Positions 63,651-64,000 of a DNA stretch of 64,000 nucleotides are shown in pieces. The notes beneath the pieces were generated by a model. The model was given only the letters and a program-made list of their open reading frames with translations. It searched no databases and was not told the origin of the DNA. Positions within the stretch are counted from its first letter, which is position 1, and each line of letters starts with the position of its first letter. The stretch is taken from the NCBI GenBank assembly GCA_003241385.1, contig QFPO01000011.1, positions 66,143-130,142 on the forward strand. Reading direction: 5' to 3'. This DNA comes from Rhodanobacter denitrificans. Its GTDB lineage: Bacteria; Pseudomonadota; Gammaproteobacteria; Xanthomonadales; Rhodanobacteraceae. The translations under genes were made by a program, and so were the position numbers.

Positions 63651-64000
63651 CCCCGATCCTCAACGTCCCTCGCCGTCACGATACCCAAGCCGACGCCGAT
63701 TGCCAGCCCGACGACGCGGTGAAGAAAGTTCTTCGCCCCTCCGCAGCAATCGACCGTGATCGATCCCGTTCCCCTCTTCCGCTGTCGCTGTCGCTCTCAC
63801 TCTCACTCTCGCTGTCGCTTCGCTCTGGCTTTCGCTCTTGCCATTGCCTTTCGCTCCTGGCTGTTGGTGCGCCTAAAGCGAGCCGAGCATCGCAGGTCGC
63901 TCAGGCCGAAGAGCTGCCCCGTGTCTGAGCGCCAGCGAGTTGGGGCAGCGTGCCTGGGCGACCGAGAAGCGCAGGGGACCGATGCGGCGCAGCCGCATCG
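63651..64000. other. Non-coding end of window with second structured repeat
   Basis: No gene is recognised. A hexamer-phased tract at 63776-63865 (units such as gctgtc, gctctc and actctc) precedes the 46-bp repeat core at 63936-63981. The window ends inside the following hairpin. Confidence 0.55.
63936..64000 (+). repeat. Structured intergenic repeat, copy 2
   Basis: The 46-bp core at 63936-63981 is an exact reverse complement of 53262-53307. It is followed by a perfect stem-loop, gatgcggc (63981-63988) and gccgcatc (63992-63999) with a 3-nt loop. The outermost pair, c63980 with g64000, extends the stem to the window edge. In copy 1 the stem differs at two positions but still pairs. Confidence 0.85.

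Overview
The window is a high-GC chromosomal segment of a Gram-negative bacterium. The Kdp and TorF-type porin genes, the sigma/kinase/CHAT genes, and several secreted repeat proteins ending in a short Phe/Asp-rich tail point to Lysobacterales (Xanthomonadales), plausibly a Rhodanobacteraceae member such as a Dokdonella relative. That placement is inference from gene style, not from a marker gene. I see no rRNA, tRNA, CRISPR array, transposase or complete prophage.

Layout. 1-5.5 kb: the end of a membrane Ser/Thr kinase with a TPR region, a secreted FG-GAP protein and a MAPEG protein. 5.9-9.6 kb: a three-gene predicted conflict system of the ABC-3C type (nuclease-like protein with C-terminal docking domain, middle component, DUF3732-type ABC ATPase), joined by ATGA overlaps and lower in G+C than its surroundings. 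10-13 kb: the ligase-associated DNA repair locus, with exonuclease and ATP-dependent ligase intact but helicase and PdeM endonuclease reduced to a fused, frameshifted scar. 13.2-14.5 kb: a CPA2-type antiporter.

14.6-25.8 kb: three secreted proteins on the minus strand (helical-repeat, beta-helix, delta-60) diverge from a plus-strand operon of sigma factor, Ser/Thr kinase and TPR-CHAT protease. 26.1-34.7 kb: a complete kdpFABCDE potassium-uptake locus, including a 38-residue KdpF, preceded by a TorF-type porin gene. 34.9-41.6 kb: chromate transporter, DUF72 protein, a membrane-anchored alcohol dehydrogenase-like protein, an FG-GAP protein and small unknowns. 41.7-52.9 kb: secreted proteins (CotH/lamin-tail, delta-60/IgGFc-binding, HAF repeat, IPT/TIG) with a BaiN/HI0933 flavoprotein. 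53-64 kb: beta-lactamase-family hydrolase, a CadC-like regulator, a CxxCH protein, a membrane-anchored Mrr-type nuclease, histidine phosphatase, glutaminase, a COG2521-like methyltransferase and a second DUF72 protein. This part is bracketed by two inverted copies of a structured intergenic repeat.

The strongest novel signals are: (1) a gap-free C-terminal tail pattern, [DE]-x-[IL]-F-x-[DEY]-[DGP]-[FI]-[DE], shared by six otherwise unrelated predicted secreted proteins; (2) the ABC-3C system; (3) the helicase/PdeM deletion scar; (4) the repeat pair, which has an identical 46-bp core and a hairpin with compensatory base changes.
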